64,000 nucleotides of DNA from Aquimarina macrocephali JAMB N27 (GCF_000520995.1 NZ_JACA01000012.1:208524-272523), one strand, 5' to 3'. Counted from the stretch's first letter, positions 9,239 to 18,924 are shown. Notes: a model not told the origin generated them from the letters alone. Made by a program: numbers and translations.

Positions 9239-10330
9239 TTATGATTTCAAACACTTTTCTAGATAATCCAGATACTCTTGATTAATTTTATTCCAATTAA
9301 AATGTTCTTTAATTTTTTCAAAATTATTTAAAAGTATTTTAGAGTGTTCTTCCCTATTTGTTATGTTGAGGATATCCTTCACATCATTCTTATCTCTAAA
9401 ATATAATGCATCATCCTCTAAAATTGATTTGTTAAAGACATTATCATTAGCAATAATAAATGCTTTAGACGCCATTGCTTCCAATAAAGAAGGATTAGTT
9501 CCTCCTACCGAATGTCCATGAAAATAAAACTTAGAATAGTACCTCAAATTATTCAAATCATTCATATTATAAATTGCTCCCAGAAAGCGTATTCTTTTCT
9601 CTTTTTGGTATTTGTTTTTTAAATACTCTCCAAATTTGGTTTCATGTTTACCAATAACAAGAAATGGTTTATCTAAATTAGACAATACAACTCCATCTAA
9701 TATAGGTTCTATGTTATTTTCTGGTTCTAGCCTTGCTATAAGCATGTTATAATCATATGGTAGAAGATCATAATCTAGTAAAACCTTCTCATCTTCATTT
9801 TCAAAAACATCAGCCCCATATGCTATATATTCAGAGTCACATCTATATTTCTCTTTAAGATAATTTTTAATACCAATTGAATCAGAAATAAGAAAATTGC
9901 TTTTCTTTATCGCTAATTTTTCAGCAAATTTCAAGAATTTTTGAACTGGTGATGAATATTTGGTTCTTTTCCACTCGAGCCCATCCATATTTGTGACAAT
10001 TGTAGTAGGTTTACGAAACATCCAGTTCCATATTGAACTAGATGTATATCCAAGCTGTAAGATGATGTCAAACTTTCTTTTTCTAGAATCTAGAATACAA
10101 TTAAAATCATATAGAAACTGCCCAGCAGTGCCTAATAAATACTCTGGATCATAGCAATGGATAATATTCACACTCTTATAGGTTTCTTCCTGATAGGGGT
10201 GATTGTGTGAGTTATAAACATATACTTCATGCTCTTTTAAAGCCATAAATACAGAAAAATATTCTGCAAATTGCTCAAAACCCCCATGATAATTAGGGAT
10301 TCCTCTTATTCCTATAACCGCTATTTTCAT
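9239..10330 (-). CDS. DUF1972-type glycosyltransferase
   Basis: A 363-aa GT-B glycosyltransferase. The start MKIAVIGIRGIPNYHGGFEQ is the DUF1972 signature, seen in rhamnosyl- and related transferases of exopolysaccharide loci. Also seen: NMDGLEWKR (114-122), ISDSIGIKNYL (148-158), IARLEPENNIE (198-208) and the donor-binding GGTNPSLLEAM (276-286). The donor is probably one of the deoxysugars or mannose made by the neighbours, but it cannot be named. The start codon overlaps the stop of the preceding ligase/polymerase gene by four bases (ATGA type), indicating coupled translation. Confidence 0.88.
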   Translation of the reverse strand: MKIAVIGIRGIPNYHGGFEQFAEYFSVFMALKEHEVYVYNSHNHPYQEETYKSVNIIHCYDPEYLLGTAGQFLYDFNCILDSRKRKFDIILQLGYTSSSIWNWMFRKPTTIVTNMDGLEWKRTKYSSPVQKFLKFAEKLAIKKSNFLISDSIGIKNYLKEKYRCDSEYIAYGADVFENEDEKVLLDYDLLPYDYNMLIARLEPENNIEPILDGVVLSNLDKPFLVIGKHETKFGEYLKNKYQKEKRIRFLGAIYNMNDLNNLRYYSKFYFHGHSVGGTNPSLLEAMASKAFIIANDNVFNKSILEDDALYFRDKNDVKDILNITNREEHSKILLNNFEKIKEHFNWNKINQEYLDYLEKCLKS

Positions 10331-11625
10331 TTATTGTTATTTATATCAACAGTATACTTTAAAGAAAAACATATAAAAAAAACAAAAGAGACAATTCCCC
10401 AATGTCTATCAAACATAGATTCTGTAATAAAGCTCAAGGCAAAAGTCAGGTATAACAGTATCTTCTCTAAATCTTTTTTATAAGCATTAATTATACCTCT
10501 AAAAAATAATCCTAATAAAACAACTAGCCCGAATAATCCACATTGAAGCATTGTATCCAAATATTGGTTATGTGAATTATACTTGTTTTCTACACCTAAT
10601 AAAAAATTATTCTCTTTATACTGTGCTATTAATTCGTCTTTATAATCTCCTATTCCTTGTCCTATGATTGGGGATTTTTCTATAACTTGTAATGAATTCT
10701 TCCACTTTTCCATTCTTACATTTTGATTGGCAAATGATACATAATCACTAGTATAATTTGTATCTATTGTGCTCAGAATTCTATCTTTTAATATCGGATT
10801 ACTAAAAACAACTAAAACCATAAGAAAAACAGAGATACTACAAACAAAAAGATTTCTAAAAAACTCTTTTTTTGATTTTGGACTGTATATTAATAAGTAT
10901 AAAAATAGTAGCACAAAAAATATAATGGTCTCCATTCTAGAAGATAATAGTACGCTAAAAAAAAGAAAAAAAGAACTTATTGCCCAAAAACGCACATTAG
11001 ATATTTCTTCTTTTTCTCGTAAGGAAATCAAAAAAACATACCCTAAATTCACAAACAAAGATATGTATATTGGCTGTATATCAATTATACCTGTTAATCC
11101 TTCATACATAAAAACCCAATACTCTATTCCACTCACAGTAACATCAGAATCGAATATGCTTAGAAAAATACTAGATATAAAATCGATGAAAGAATACCCA
11201 ATCTCGGCATTTTGTTTAATTGCATTAAGAAACAAAAAGGTTAGCAGAATGATCATTCCGTACACATATGTTTTTCTTATAAAAAATTTATGCTTATCAG
11301 GTAATGCAGGTAAAAAAATAAAACTAAAAGGAACTACAAGAAAAACAATATATCTACCAATGTGTTTAATAGCAACATCCTTATTTTCACTATAAATAAC
11401 TGATACTAATATTATCAAAAAATAAATTATAAAATAAATCTCTTCCTTTCTAAAATTTAAAGTAAAAACTATCTTTCTTTTTTTTATTAAAAAATAATTA
11501 ATCAAAGAATATACTACCAGAAGAACTAAACAGATAGAATTAATATTGTTTTTTAAAAATAAGCTTAAAAAACAGCAAATTAATAAGCCAATTGTTATAT
11601 TTTTCTCACTAAAAATTTTGTTCAT
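10327..11625 (-). CDS. O-antigen ligase/polymerase family membrane protein
   Basis: A polytopic protein of about 432 aa with roughly ten or more hydrophobic helices and a large loop bearing GQGIGDYKDEL and the Wzy_C-type motif NSHNQYLDTMLQCGLFG. Members either polymerise repeat units (Wzy) or ligate them to an acceptor (WaaL). I chose the ATG at 11623-11625 because it overlaps the TAA of the upstream GT4 gene by one base; the frame extends further upstream (to 11676) inside that gene. A second polymerase-like protein lies at 12748-13929, so one of the two may act as ligase and the other as polymerase. Confidence 0.8.
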   Translation of the reverse strand: MNKIFSEKNITIGLLICCFLSLFLKNNINSICLVLLVVYSLINYFLIKKRKIVFTLNFRKEEIYFIIYFLIILVSVIYSENKDVAIKHIGRYIVFLVVPFSFIFLPALPDKHKFFIRKTYVYGMIILLTFLFLNAIKQNAEIGYSFIDFISSIFLSIFDSDVTVSGIEYWVFMYEGLTGIIDIQPIYISLFVNLGYVFLISLREKEEISNVRFWAISSFFLFFSVLLSSRMETIIFFVLLFLYLLIYSPKSKKEFFRNLFVCSISVFLMVLVVFSNPILKDRILSTIDTNYTSDYVSFANQNVRMEKWKNSLQVIEKSPIIGQGIGDYKDELIAQYKENNFLLGVENKYNSHNQYLDTMLQCGLFGLVVLLGLFFRGIINAYKKDLEKILLYLTFALSFITESMFDRHWGIVSFVFFICFSLKYTVDINNNK

Positions 11626-12755
11626 TAGCGTTTTTGTTCTAGATAATTTAATATTTTCTTTGCAGAATAATCCCAACTATGTTCTCCTTCAACTGTCTCT
11701 AATGCTTTTCTTTTTATTCGATCTCTTACATTATTTTCAAGTGATAGTAACATAGAAAGTTTTTCTGATAAAGATTGAATATTGGACGACTTAAATAAAA
11801 AACCATTATTCTCATCAATAATAACCTCTTTATTTGGTTCTAAATCTGAACACAAAACTAAAGATGGATAACTCAATGCATTCAAAAGAACGGCACTTTG
11901 ATAAATTTCTCTATATGGTATTACAACAATATCTGAAACAGAAAACAATAAATCCATTTCTTCGTCTGGTATAAATCTTTTGAGAAAAATAACCTTTTCT
12001 TCTAAATCAAAATTATTAATTAACTCAATATACTTTTCATAATTATCATTCCAAACTTTACCAGCAATGATTAATTTTGTATTAGTATTATTTATTTTTC
12101 CAAAGGCCTCTATTAATAAATCTAATCCCTTTACTTCTTTTATTTGCCCAAAAAACAAAACATATTTATATTCATCCGACAGATCAAGCTTAGAAAGAGC
12201 TTCTTTCTTTTCAACTAGATTTACAAGGTCGATATACCCTCCAAGTCTAATTGTAATTACTTTATTCTCTGAAATATTTTCTTTCAACAACTCTCTCTTT
12301 GAAAAAGAGTTATGAACCAAGACCTTATCCGCCAAATGTTTAAGAATAATATTTTTTATTATTTTATTGTCGCCTTTTGCAAAACCTGATATATCATGGG
12401 CTATCAGTAAAATTTTAAGTCCAAAAAGACGTGCTATTATGTAAACTAGTATATCTTTTATTTCATATGAAAAAGAATGTAAAATAATTATTTTTACAGA
12501 ATTCCTTTTTGCTTTTATAAAAGATCTGATAAATCCACTAAAAAAATACGTTGACTTGTCAATTATATTTTCATCTTTTTTATAATCTCCAAATGTTTTT
12601 TTAATTATAACATCCGGAGTTTTTGAAGATTTTTTTTGAAAGTTTGAAAATATATAAACATTTATTTTCTTAGATAACTCTTTTGCCAGTGAAACGTCAT
12701 AAAAATCCATTCCGCTCTTTTTTCCAACATGATCAACTATTCCTATCTTATCCAT
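11625..12755 (-). CDS. Glycosyltransferase family 4
   Basis: A GT-B protein of 376 aa: LLIAHDISGFAKGD (116-129) in the acceptor domain, VHNSFSKREL (147-156), FFGQIKEVKGLDLLIEAF (201-218) at the domain hinge, and the degenerate GT4 donor motif around YREIYQSAVLLNALSYP (281-297). In place of the usual E-x7-E signature the second acidic position reads differently, as in several capsule GT4 enzymes, so donor specificity is open. It overlaps the upstream membrane gene by eight bases and the downstream one by one base, forming a tightly coupled three-gene string. Confidence 0.82.
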   Translation of the reverse strand: MDKIGIVDHVGKKSGMDFYDVSLAKELSKKINVYIFSNFQKKSSKTPDVIIKKTFGDYKKDENIIDKSTYFFSGFIRSFIKAKRNSVKIIILHSFSYEIKDILVYIIARLFGLKILLIAHDISGFAKGDNKIIKNIILKHLADKVLVHNSFSKRELLKENISENKVITIRLGGYIDLVNLVEKKEALSKLDLSDEYKYVLFFGQIKEVKGLDLLIEAFGKINNTNTKLIIAGKVWNDNYEKYIELINNFDLEEKVIFLKRFIPDEEMDLLFSVSDIVVIPYREIYQSAVLLNALSYPSLVLCSDLEPNKEVIIDENNGFLFKSSNIQSLSEKLSMLLSLENNVRDRIKRKALETVEGEHSWDYSAKKILNYLEQKR

Positions 12756-13929
12756 TTATATTATTTAATCTATACATTACTCCTACAGAAATACAAATTA
12801 GAAAAACACTTAGCAAGTTAAAAGCATTTTCTGAAATTATCGATATTATTAACTGAGCCAGTAAAATTTTGGCTACGATATTGTCTTTAATTTTTTGATA
12901 TATGATATAAAAAGGTATCAACCACAAAACTAATCCTAAAAATCCTATTTGTCCCATTATAGACCCTATAAATGTATCTCCAATATCAACAGTTTGTTCA
13001 AAAAACATTGTAGCCTGGTTTCCTGTTTTTGCTATACCATGACCAAATATTTTAAGACTCTTAATTGCATTTTCGATTCCTGACAAATGAATTTTTATCC
13101 CTTGATGAAAATTGGACATATAAAACAATAATAGTGTAAATAAAAACATTACCATTACCTTAATACCAATACTAATTTTACGGAAATTAAAAAGAGCAAC
13201 CAAAATTACATGTAAAAGAGCTCCTTTTGAAAAAGTTAAAATCAAAGCTGTACCAAAAAAAACGACCAGCACTAATTTTTTATCTCTATTATAACCTAAT
13301 GTTTTATCAAACAATATTAGACTAAGAATAAAAACTAAAGTATGTCCCAGATTTATAGGATCCAATAGCGTTGCAGTCATTCTTTTAACCCCTCCAAAAA
13401 TAGGTTCTATAAAGAACGGAGGGTAATTATAAAAAGTTTCTTTTGGGTCTCCATAAACAGGAACGTTTTTGGCTTCAAAATAATTCTTTAATTCAAACTC
13501 ATGCCAAATACTAAATATAATTTCATAATAACCAAATAAAACTACAAAAATGGCAATTTTGATTATCCCTCTTTTAAACTTGACAAATTCAAAAGTTCCT
13601 ATTTTAGAGCTCATTCCTATATAAATCAATAAAAAAGGGACCAACATTTGCCTCAAACTAGCCAGTTTGGCAAAAAAAGGCGCATTTGAAAGAAAAGATT
13701 GTAGTATAAGGTATAGTACTAGAAAAACTACATAATGATTTATTGTATACAATTTTAAGCTGCGATAATCTGCTATTAAAAGAATAAAAAAAGCAATTAT
13801 AAATACATCTTTAAGAACTAATAAATTTACCTCCGGATTAAAAAATCTGTATATAGAAGCAATAATCAAAGAGCTTAAAAACAGCCAAAGAATGACTAAA
13901 ATTGTTACTTTTTTTCTCGAAAAAATCAT
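12748..13929 (-). CDS. Wzy-like polysaccharide polymerase (putative)
   Basis: A 393-aa polytopic protein with about ten hydrophobic segments and a central hydrophilic loop (about 135-180, NVPVYGDPKETFYNYPPFFI). It resembles O-antigen polymerase/ligase-like proteins in topology, in the TLLDPINLGHTLVFILSL segment and in the C-terminal GDTFIGSIMGQIGFLGLVLW segment. Wzy proteins share little sequence, so the call relies on topology and on position between wzx and a glycosyltransferase. It could instead be a ligase, with the 10327-11625 protein as polymerase. It starts about 100 bases after the wzx stop. Confidence 0.65.
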   Translation of the reverse strand: MIFSRKKVTILVILWLFLSSLIIASIYRFFNPEVNLLVLKDVFIIAFFILLIADYRSLKLYTINHYVVFLVLYLILQSFLSNAPFFAKLASLRQMLVPFLLIYIGMSSKIGTFEFVKFKRGIIKIAIFVVLFGYYEIIFSIWHEFELKNYFEAKNVPVYGDPKETFYNYPPFFIEPIFGGVKRMTATLLDPINLGHTLVFILSLILFDKTLGYNRDKKLVLVVFFGTALILTFSKGALLHVILVALFNFRKISIGIKVMVMFLFTLLLFYMSNFHQGIKIHLSGIENAIKSLKIFGHGIAKTGNQATMFFEQTVDIGDTFIGSIMGQIGFLGLVLWLIPFYIIYQKIKDNIVAKILLAQLIISIISENAFNLLSVFLICISVGVMYRLNNING

Positions 13930-14029
13930 ATTTCCATATTAGAAACTTCTATTAATATTTAGTACAAAACCATTCCTTAGTTACACAAGAGTTTTTTACC
14001 ATGAAAATACTTTTTACGTATTCTAAAAA

Positions 14030-15316
14030 TCATTTCAAAAAACGGGGATTAATTTTAACTTCCCATAAATTGAATTTAACACAATAATAAAAAGTAAATA
14101 AAGCAACAAGGGCTTCCACTATTACTGTTACTATCGAAACATTAATAAGGGTAATTTCCTTTATTGTCCACAACCCTCCTATTATTATAAAATATGTCAA
14201 ACATGTCATTATTACCGCTTTATTAAAAGCTTTTAAATATCCAAAAGGAATTAATAGTTGATTTCCAAAAATGTTATTGAGTGCTGTAAAAGGAGCTGAT
14301 AAGCATAAAATCCATAGAATAGAGACTGTAGGACTCATTTCTGGACCTCCCAAAAACAAAACAATGTACTTTCCAAAAATAACAAGACCTACATATAAGA
14401 TACAGATACCAAGCAATGAAATCATTGCGATTTTTTTAACGAAATAAATATTTTTTTCTTTACTTACTTTTGGAAACAGAGCTTGACCCAAAATAAGTAT
14501 TGGTAGCCTGATTAAATTTAATAATTTTTCAGCCAAATCGTAGTAAGCTACCTCATTCATTCCTAAGAATGTTCCTACCAAAACCTTGTTAGTACTTACA
14601 TAAAGTGTAATTGAAATATCAGAAGTCAATATTGCAAGGGATTCTTTGGCGTAGAAAAATAATGTTGTTTTGTTTTGAAATTTAAATTTAACTTTATGTC
14701 TTGAAAAAACTATGTATAAGGAAACAAAACCTGCGGCTAAAGCTCCTAAACCATTAATAATTGGTAAATACAGATAATCCTTTTTCTCTTTAATTAAAAT
14801 AAAAATTAATGCTAAGAACACTAATCTACTTATTAAGGTTATAACCGTTATGAACTTCATTTGTTCAATGCCTTGAAAATACCATAAAGGAAAAATCCAT
14901 TCAAAAAAACAAAGCCATAAACTTAAATAAAATAAAATTTCTTGATTTCTTGAAGAAGGAATGAAATGTAAAATAATATACAAAAATAAAAATGAAGCAA
15001 TAAAAATTAATCCTTTAATTATAAATACTGAACTTATTATTTCTGATAATTTCTCCTTGTCATTTCTATGAATACTAACTTCTCTTGTAGCTGTTTTATT
15101 AAATCCAAAACTTACAAGAATCACCAAATATGCAATAACCGCTTGTGCAAAAATGACTAATCCATAAGTTTCTTCTCCTAAAACTCTTATTAGGTAAGGG
15201 TAAGTTAACAAAGGAACCGCCAGATTAAAAATCTGAAGTAATCCCAAGTAAGAAAAGTTTTTTAACAATATCTTATTTTTTGATAAAATTGTTGTTATTC
15301 TATTACTTACTTTCAT
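14030..15316 (-). CDS. Wzx-type oligosaccharide flippase
   Basis: A 428-aa protein of the MOP/polysaccharide transporter family that turns undecaprenyl-linked repeat units to the periplasmic side. The family start is clear: LLQIFNLAVPLLTYPYLIRV and GEETYGLVIFAQAVIAY, then FGFNKTATREVSIHR. About twelve hydrophobic segments are visible and the length is normal. It lies between the FkbM gene and the polymerase gene on the same strand. A minus-strand -7 match lies 14-21 bases upstream of the ATG, so it may be transcribed separately from FkbM. Confidence 0.9.
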   Translation of the reverse strand: MKVSNRITTILSKNKILLKNFSYLGLLQIFNLAVPLLTYPYLIRVLGEETYGLVIFAQAVIAYLVILVSFGFNKTATREVSIHRNDKEKLSEIISSVFIIKGLIFIASFLFLYIILHFIPSSRNQEILFYLSLWLCFFEWIFPLWYFQGIEQMKFITVITLISRLVFLALIFILIKEKKDYLYLPIINGLGALAAGFVSLYIVFSRHKVKFKFQNKTTLFFYAKESLAILTSDISITLYVSTNKVLVGTFLGMNEVAYYDLAEKLLNLIRLPILILGQALFPKVSKEKNIYFVKKIAMISLLGICILYVGLVIFGKYIVLFLGGPEMSPTVSILWILCLSAPFTALNNIFGNQLLIPFGYLKAFNKAVIMTCLTYFIIIGGLWTIKEITLINVSIVTVIVEALVALFTFYYCVKFNLWEVKINPRFLK

Positions 15317-15329
15317 GTTTCGTATCGAG

Positions 15330-15337
15330 CAAAAATA
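15330..15337 (-). promoter_or_regulatory. Candidate -7 box upstream of wzx
   Basis: CAAAAATA on the plus strand is TATTTTTG on the minus strand, matching TAnnTTTG. It lies 14-21 bases before the wzx ATG, implying a very short leader. No -33 element was identified. Confidence 0.3.
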
Positions 15338-15395
15338 ATTACTTTATAATTAAAAAGAACTGTATTATTAATGTTTTAGCAATTTCTCTTTTCTT

Positions 15396-16190
15396 CTATG
15401 AATACCATTGTTTTGGTAAAGAAACTGGAGTGTCATTTGCTGAATTATCGAAATCTAATGGGTGTGGAAATACCTTTTGAGAAGTTTTTTCTATCACTCT
15501 ATCATTTCGTATAAAAGTAAATTCAGCTACAATTGGTATTTCAACACCTTTTCTTTTATCAATATTAAGATAATTATTAGGGTGAATATGAGCACATGTA
15601 TGATTTTGAAGTAACTTACCAAATGTTTCCTCAGCCAAATGATAATATGTTTTATGCCATAATTTATCTAGATCATGAAATTCGATAATAATAATTCGAA
15701 ATCTTTTTAATAATTCATCCGAAAGATTTGCAATAGTCAAGAACTCATAGCCTTCAATATCCATTTGTAATAATAAATCAGAATCTTTTGATTCTATATT
15801 TGAGTCTACCCAATAATCTAAGGTCATAAAATTTTCATTGTTTGTAGAGCCAATAAACTTTTTAACAAAATTAAACTCATTATTCTCTATTGCAGGTCCA
15901 TCTACAGAGTTATCCGCCATAAAAACTTTCATCCCATATTCTAAACAATGTTTTTCAAACCAACTCGTCGGACCAACACCTGGCGAAAAACAGGCTTCTA
16001 TATTTTCTAAATCATCAGGAATCAAATATCCTCCGTCCTGATCTCCTCCAATTCTTATAAGATCCTTTCCTGTCGAAAAAGGATGTAGTTTTTTAATCAA
16101 GGATATCACTTTATCTCTATCGGTGGATTTATCGATAAATAATCCCATGACCGCAAAAATTCTTATAACAATCGTTTTTAGTATTTTCAT
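15396..16190 (-). CDS. FkbM family methyltransferase
   Basis: A 264-aa SAM-dependent methyltransferase. The LIRIGGDQDGGYLIPDD segment (45-60), FSPGVGPTSWFE (68-79, nucleotide-binding loop) and MDIEGYEF (143-150, the acidic/Gly core of FkbM-like enzymes) support the call. A hydrophobic stretch at residues 5-20 may be a membrane-proximal helix or just an amphipathic start. Related genes in capsule loci are thought to O-methylate a sugar or an end group. The acceptor is unknown here. It sits between the LRR lipoprotein and wzx on the same strand. Confidence 0.8.
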   Translation of the reverse strand: MKILKTIVIRIFAVMGLFIDKSTDRDKVISLIKKLHPFSTGKDLIRIGGDQDGGYLIPDDLENIEACFSPGVGPTSWFEKHCLEYGMKVFMADNSVDGPAIENNEFNFVKKFIGSTNNENFMTLDYWVDSNIESKDSDLLLQMDIEGYEFLTIANLSDELLKRFRIIIIEFHDLDKLWHKTYYHLAEETFGKLLQNHTCAHIHPNNYLNIDKRKGVEIPIVAEFTFIRNDRVIEKTSQKVFPHPLDFDNSANDTPVSLPKQWYS

Positions 16191-16278
16191 TTCTACTATA
16201 ATCTATTTTTATTTAATAAAACATTTTCTTAATTACACGAAACTTTACTAGACTTATGAATTAATATGCCATAATAAA

Positions 16279-17421
16279 TCATTCACAGAGTACCTCATCC
16301 TCTTTATGAATTATAAGTCTTCTTCCAACACTTCCATAAAGGTAACGATCGCATATGCTTTGAGGAATACTCGTTAAATTATTCCTATATAAATATAGAG
16401 ACCTCATCGTACGTATATTACTAATTTCTGAAGGAATGCTTGTTAATTTATTATCTCCCAAATTTAAATCTCTTAAATAACCACTAGAGTTGTATGCAGG
16501 TTCTACGTTTCCAATTTCTTTTGGAATACTCGTTATTTGATTAAATTCTAAATCTAATCTATATATGTTTTTTGTCTTAAAAAGTTCTTCCGGAATATCT
16601 GTTATAGCATTTTTAGACAAATCTAAATATCTTAAACTGGATAGGTTTCCAATTTCGCTAGGAATACTCGTTAACTTATTATTATTAATAAATAAAAGTC
16701 CTAATTCTTTAAGATTTCCTATTTCATTGGGAATACTCGTTAGGTTATTATGACTAATGTCTAATCGTACTAAGTTTGTAAGGTTTCCAATTTCACGAAG
16801 ATCACTCAAAGTTGTATTATTACTTAAATCTAAACTTGTCAAATTGATTAAACCACTAAAAGAAGAAGGAATTATATCAATGTGCTTATTATGTAAATCT
16901 AGCCCAGTTACTTTTCCTTGAGAATGAGTAACTCCTATCCAGGAATCCATTGTTTCGTCTTGAAGATCCCATTGTAAGGTATTATATCGATTAGCATTAA
17001 AGAATGTTATAAGAATTTCTCGATCAGGTACTGGATTAATACTCACTTTATATAATTGTTCAGAGCCGTCTTGTGCAGTTACTGTATAAATTACAGGACT
17101 ACTAAAATTTTGTAGTGTTTCATTAGCAGGAAAAATCGAAGCATCTGCTGATATAGATATGGTTGGCTTAAAATCAGCATTCATTAAACCTCCAGGGACT
17201 GTAGCACTAATGGTTCTGTTAAACTGATCAATTTCCATCTCTATATCTTGTTCTAAAATACTATTACTTACCACAGTAAGTTTAAAAGTGATAATTTTGT
17301 TTCCTGCGCTTAGAATGGAGGGATCATCATCCTTACATCCAGTGACTATAAGTAATCCGATAAGAAATATCAATAGATTATATTTTGAATTATTTATATA
17401 TCTATAATTTTTCATAATCAA
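16279..17421 (-). CDS. Leucine-rich-repeat surface lipoprotein
   Basis: A 380-aa predicted lipoprotein. A hydrophobic signal (about 15-28) ends in the lipobox IVTGC (Cys29), followed by KDDDPS. Residues 40-130 form a DUF5018-like beta domain (ITFKLTVVS ... TVTAQDGSEQLYKVSI), then a linker with WDLQDETMDSWIGV. About eight LRRs of roughly 23 residues follow from about 165 to 365, with the core LTSIPxEIGNLxxLxxLDLS. It probably binds protein or glycan at the cell surface. Its position between rfbC and the methyltransferase is odd for a non-enzymatic protein. A terminator-like dyad separates it from rfbC, so it is probably expressed on its own. Confidence 0.85.
   Translation of the reverse strand: MIMKNYRYINNSKYNLLIFLIGLLIVTGCKDDDPSILSAGNKIITFKLTVVSNSILEQDIEMEIDQFNRTISATVPGGLMNADFKPTISISADASIFPANETLQNFSSPVIYTVTAQDGSEQLYKVSINPVPDREILITFFNANRYNTLQWDLQDETMDSWIGVTHSQGKVTGLDLHNKHIDIIPSSFSGLINLTSLDLSNNTTLSDLREIGNLTNLVRLDISHNNLTSIPNEIGNLKELGLLFINNNKLTSIPSEIGNLSSLRYLDLSKNAITDIPEELFKTKNIYRLDLEFNQITSIPKEIGNVEPAYNSSGYLRDLNLGDNKLTSIPSEISNIRTMRSLYLYRNNLTSIPQSICDRYLYGSVGRRLIIHKEDEVLCE
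16345..16885 (-). repeat. Tandem LRR-coding repeats, about 69 bp period
   Basis: The plus strand shows the block GGAATACTCGTTA or close variants at about 16363, 16434 (GGAATGCTTGTTA), 16522, 16660 and 16729, most at multiples of about 69 bases, matching the 23-residue LRR period. The similarity at DNA level suggests recent unit duplication. Confidence 0.75.
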
Positions 17422-17448
17422 TCTATTTTTTAGTAATTCTTTCTATCT

Positions 17449-17479
17449 AAAAAAGCCTATGATTTAGATCTAAATCATA
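17449..17479 (-). terminator. Perfect 22-bp dyad plus U-tract at the rfbC stop
   Basis: Bases 17458-17479 are a perfect palindrome centred on AGATCT and overlapping the rfbC stop codon (17475-17477). On the minus strand it is followed after a short GGC by six T (A-run 17449-17454 on the plus strand). This could act as an intrinsic terminator after rfbC, although the AT-rich loopless dyad could also be a protein-binding operator for the LRR gene. Confidence 0.45.
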
Positions 17480-18020
17480 TCCTTGCATTTCTAAAATTTG
17501 GCAAAACAGTGTCTTTTTCTGAAACAATAATATCTTCTTCATTAAGTTTCCAGTCAATTTTTAAATCCTCATCATTGTAAATTATACCACCTTCTGCTTC
17601 TTTATTATAAAAGTTATCACACTTATAAAAAAAATTGGCAATATTACTTAATACAATAAAGCCATGAGCAAATCCTCTGGGTATAAATAATTGTTTTTTA
17701 TTTTCTGCAGATAATTCTACAGCTATATGATCTCCAAAAGTTGGTGAATCTTGACGTAGATCAACCGCAACATCCAATACTGTACCTTGTAAAACACTTA
17801 CCAATTTTGCTTGTGCATGTTCTCCTATTTGATAATGTAACGCTCTAACTACTCCTTTTGTAGAAAAAGATTGATTATCCTGAACAAAATTAACTTCCTG
17901 GCCAATAAGTCTATTAAACGTATTTTGATTATGGCTTTCATAGAAGTATCCTCGTTCATCTTTAAAAACTGTTGGCTCTAATACAAAACACCCCTTAAGT
18001 CTGGTTTCTTTTGCTTTCAT
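17475..18020 (-). CDS. rfbC: dTDP-4-dehydrorhamnose 3,5-epimerase
   Basis: Third step of dTDP-L-rhamnose synthesis: double epimerisation at C3 and C5. The 181-aa cupin protein has DERGYFYESHN (21-31), the catalytic base in RALHYQ (His62), Lys72, GTVLDVAVDLR (79-89), IPRGFAHGF (113-121) and the active-site tyrosine in NFFYKCDNFY (129-138). Length is typical (about 180-185). It starts three bases after the rfbA stop, so the two are co-transcribed. The order rfbD, manA, manC, rfbB, rfbA, rfbC mixes rhamnose and mannose precursor genes. Confidence 0.95.
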   Translation of the reverse strand: MKAKETRLKGCFVLEPTVFKDERGYFYESHNQNTFNRLIGQEVNFVQDNQSFSTKGVVRALHYQIGEHAQAKLVSVLQGTVLDVAVDLRQDSPTFGDHIAVELSAENKKQLFIPRGFAHGFIVLSNIANFFYKCDNFYNKEAEGGIIYNDEDLKIDWKLNEEDIIVSEKDTVLPNFRNARI

Positions 18021-18023
18021 ATT

Positions 18024-18887
18024 TTAATCTTGTAGAATACTCATTAAATGCTTACCATATCCGCTTTTGATTAATGGCTCTGCTAATCCTTTTAATTCGT
18101 CTTGGGATATATATCCCATTTTAAAGGCTACTTCTTCAATAGCACCAATTTTTAACCCTTGACGCTCCTCAATCACCTGAACAAATTGAGACGCTTGCAT
18201 TAAAGAATTGAAAGTGCCAGTATCTAACCATGCAGTTCCTCTATCCAAAATACTTACATTAAGTTTCTTTTTCTCTAAATATACTTTGTTTACATCAGTT
18301 ATTTCTAACTCTCCTCTATGACTAGGTTTTATGTTTTTTGCAATATTTACTACTTCATTATCATAAAAATATATTCCTGGTACAGCATAATTTGACTTAG
18401 GTCTGCTCGGTTTTTCTTCAATAGAGATTGCTTTACCTTCTTGATCAAACTCTACCACTCCATATCGCTCTGGGTCGTGAACATGATATGCATAGATTAT
18501 ACCTCCTTCTGGATCATTATTGGCTTGTAAAAGTTTTTCTAAACCTGTACCATAAAAAATATTATCTCCTAAAATCAATGCTACTTTATCATTACCTATA
18601 AAATCCGCTCCTATTATAAATGCCTCTGCCAAACCATTTGGATTTTCTTGTACAGCATATTCAAATCTACAACCATATTTGGCTCCATCCCCCAATAGTT
18701 TTTCAAATAGAGGCAAATCATGTGGAGTAGAAATTATAAGAATTTCCCTTATTCCTGACCACATTAGGCTAGAAAGTGGATAATATATCATTGGCTTGTC
18801 ATATACTGGCATTAGTTGTTTACTGACAGCAAGTGTTAAGGGATGCAATCTTGTTCCAGAGCCTCCGGCTAAAATTATTCCTTTCAT
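18024..18887 (-). CDS. rfbA: Glucose-1-phosphate thymidylyltransferase
   Basis: First step of dTDP-L-rhamnose synthesis: dTTP plus glucose-1-phosphate gives dTDP-glucose. The 287-aa protein shows the nucleotide loop [11 protein letters not shown] (8-18), [16 protein letters not shown] (23-38), [10 protein letters not shown] (104-113), EEKP (sugar-phosphate lysine) and [10 protein letters not shown] near the C-terminus. Length and motifs match the homotetrameric RmlA type. It is 37 bases downstream of rfbB and three bases upstream of rfbC. Confidence 0.96.
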   Translation of the reverse strand: MKGIILAGGSGTRLHPLTLAVSKQLMPVYDKPMIYYPLSSLMWSGIREILIISTPHDLPLFEKLLGDGAKYGCRFEYAVQENPNGLAEAFIIGADFIGNDKVALILGDNIFYGTGLEKLLQANNDPEGGIIYAYHVHDPERYGVVEFDQEGKAISIEEKPSRPKSNYAVPGIYFYDNEVVNIAKNIKPSHRGELEITDVNKVYLEKKKLNVSILDRGTAWLDTGTFNSLMQASQFVQVIEERQGLKIGAIEEVAFKMGYISQDELKGLAEPLIKSGYGKHLMSILQD

Positions 18888-18924
18888 CTATTATAATTTG
18901 TTGTTTTTCAAAGGTATGTTCATT

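Noticed and set aside
10769..11395. A 208-codon plus-strand frame inside the O-antigen ligase-like gene
   Set aside because: Lys/Ile-rich shadow of a hydrophobic membrane protein on the other strand. The minus-strand frame has clear family motifs and operon overlaps.
16345..16885. Regular 69-bp repeats considered as a possible CRISPR array
   Set aside because: The repeats are in frame, encode leucine-rich units, and have no unique spacers.
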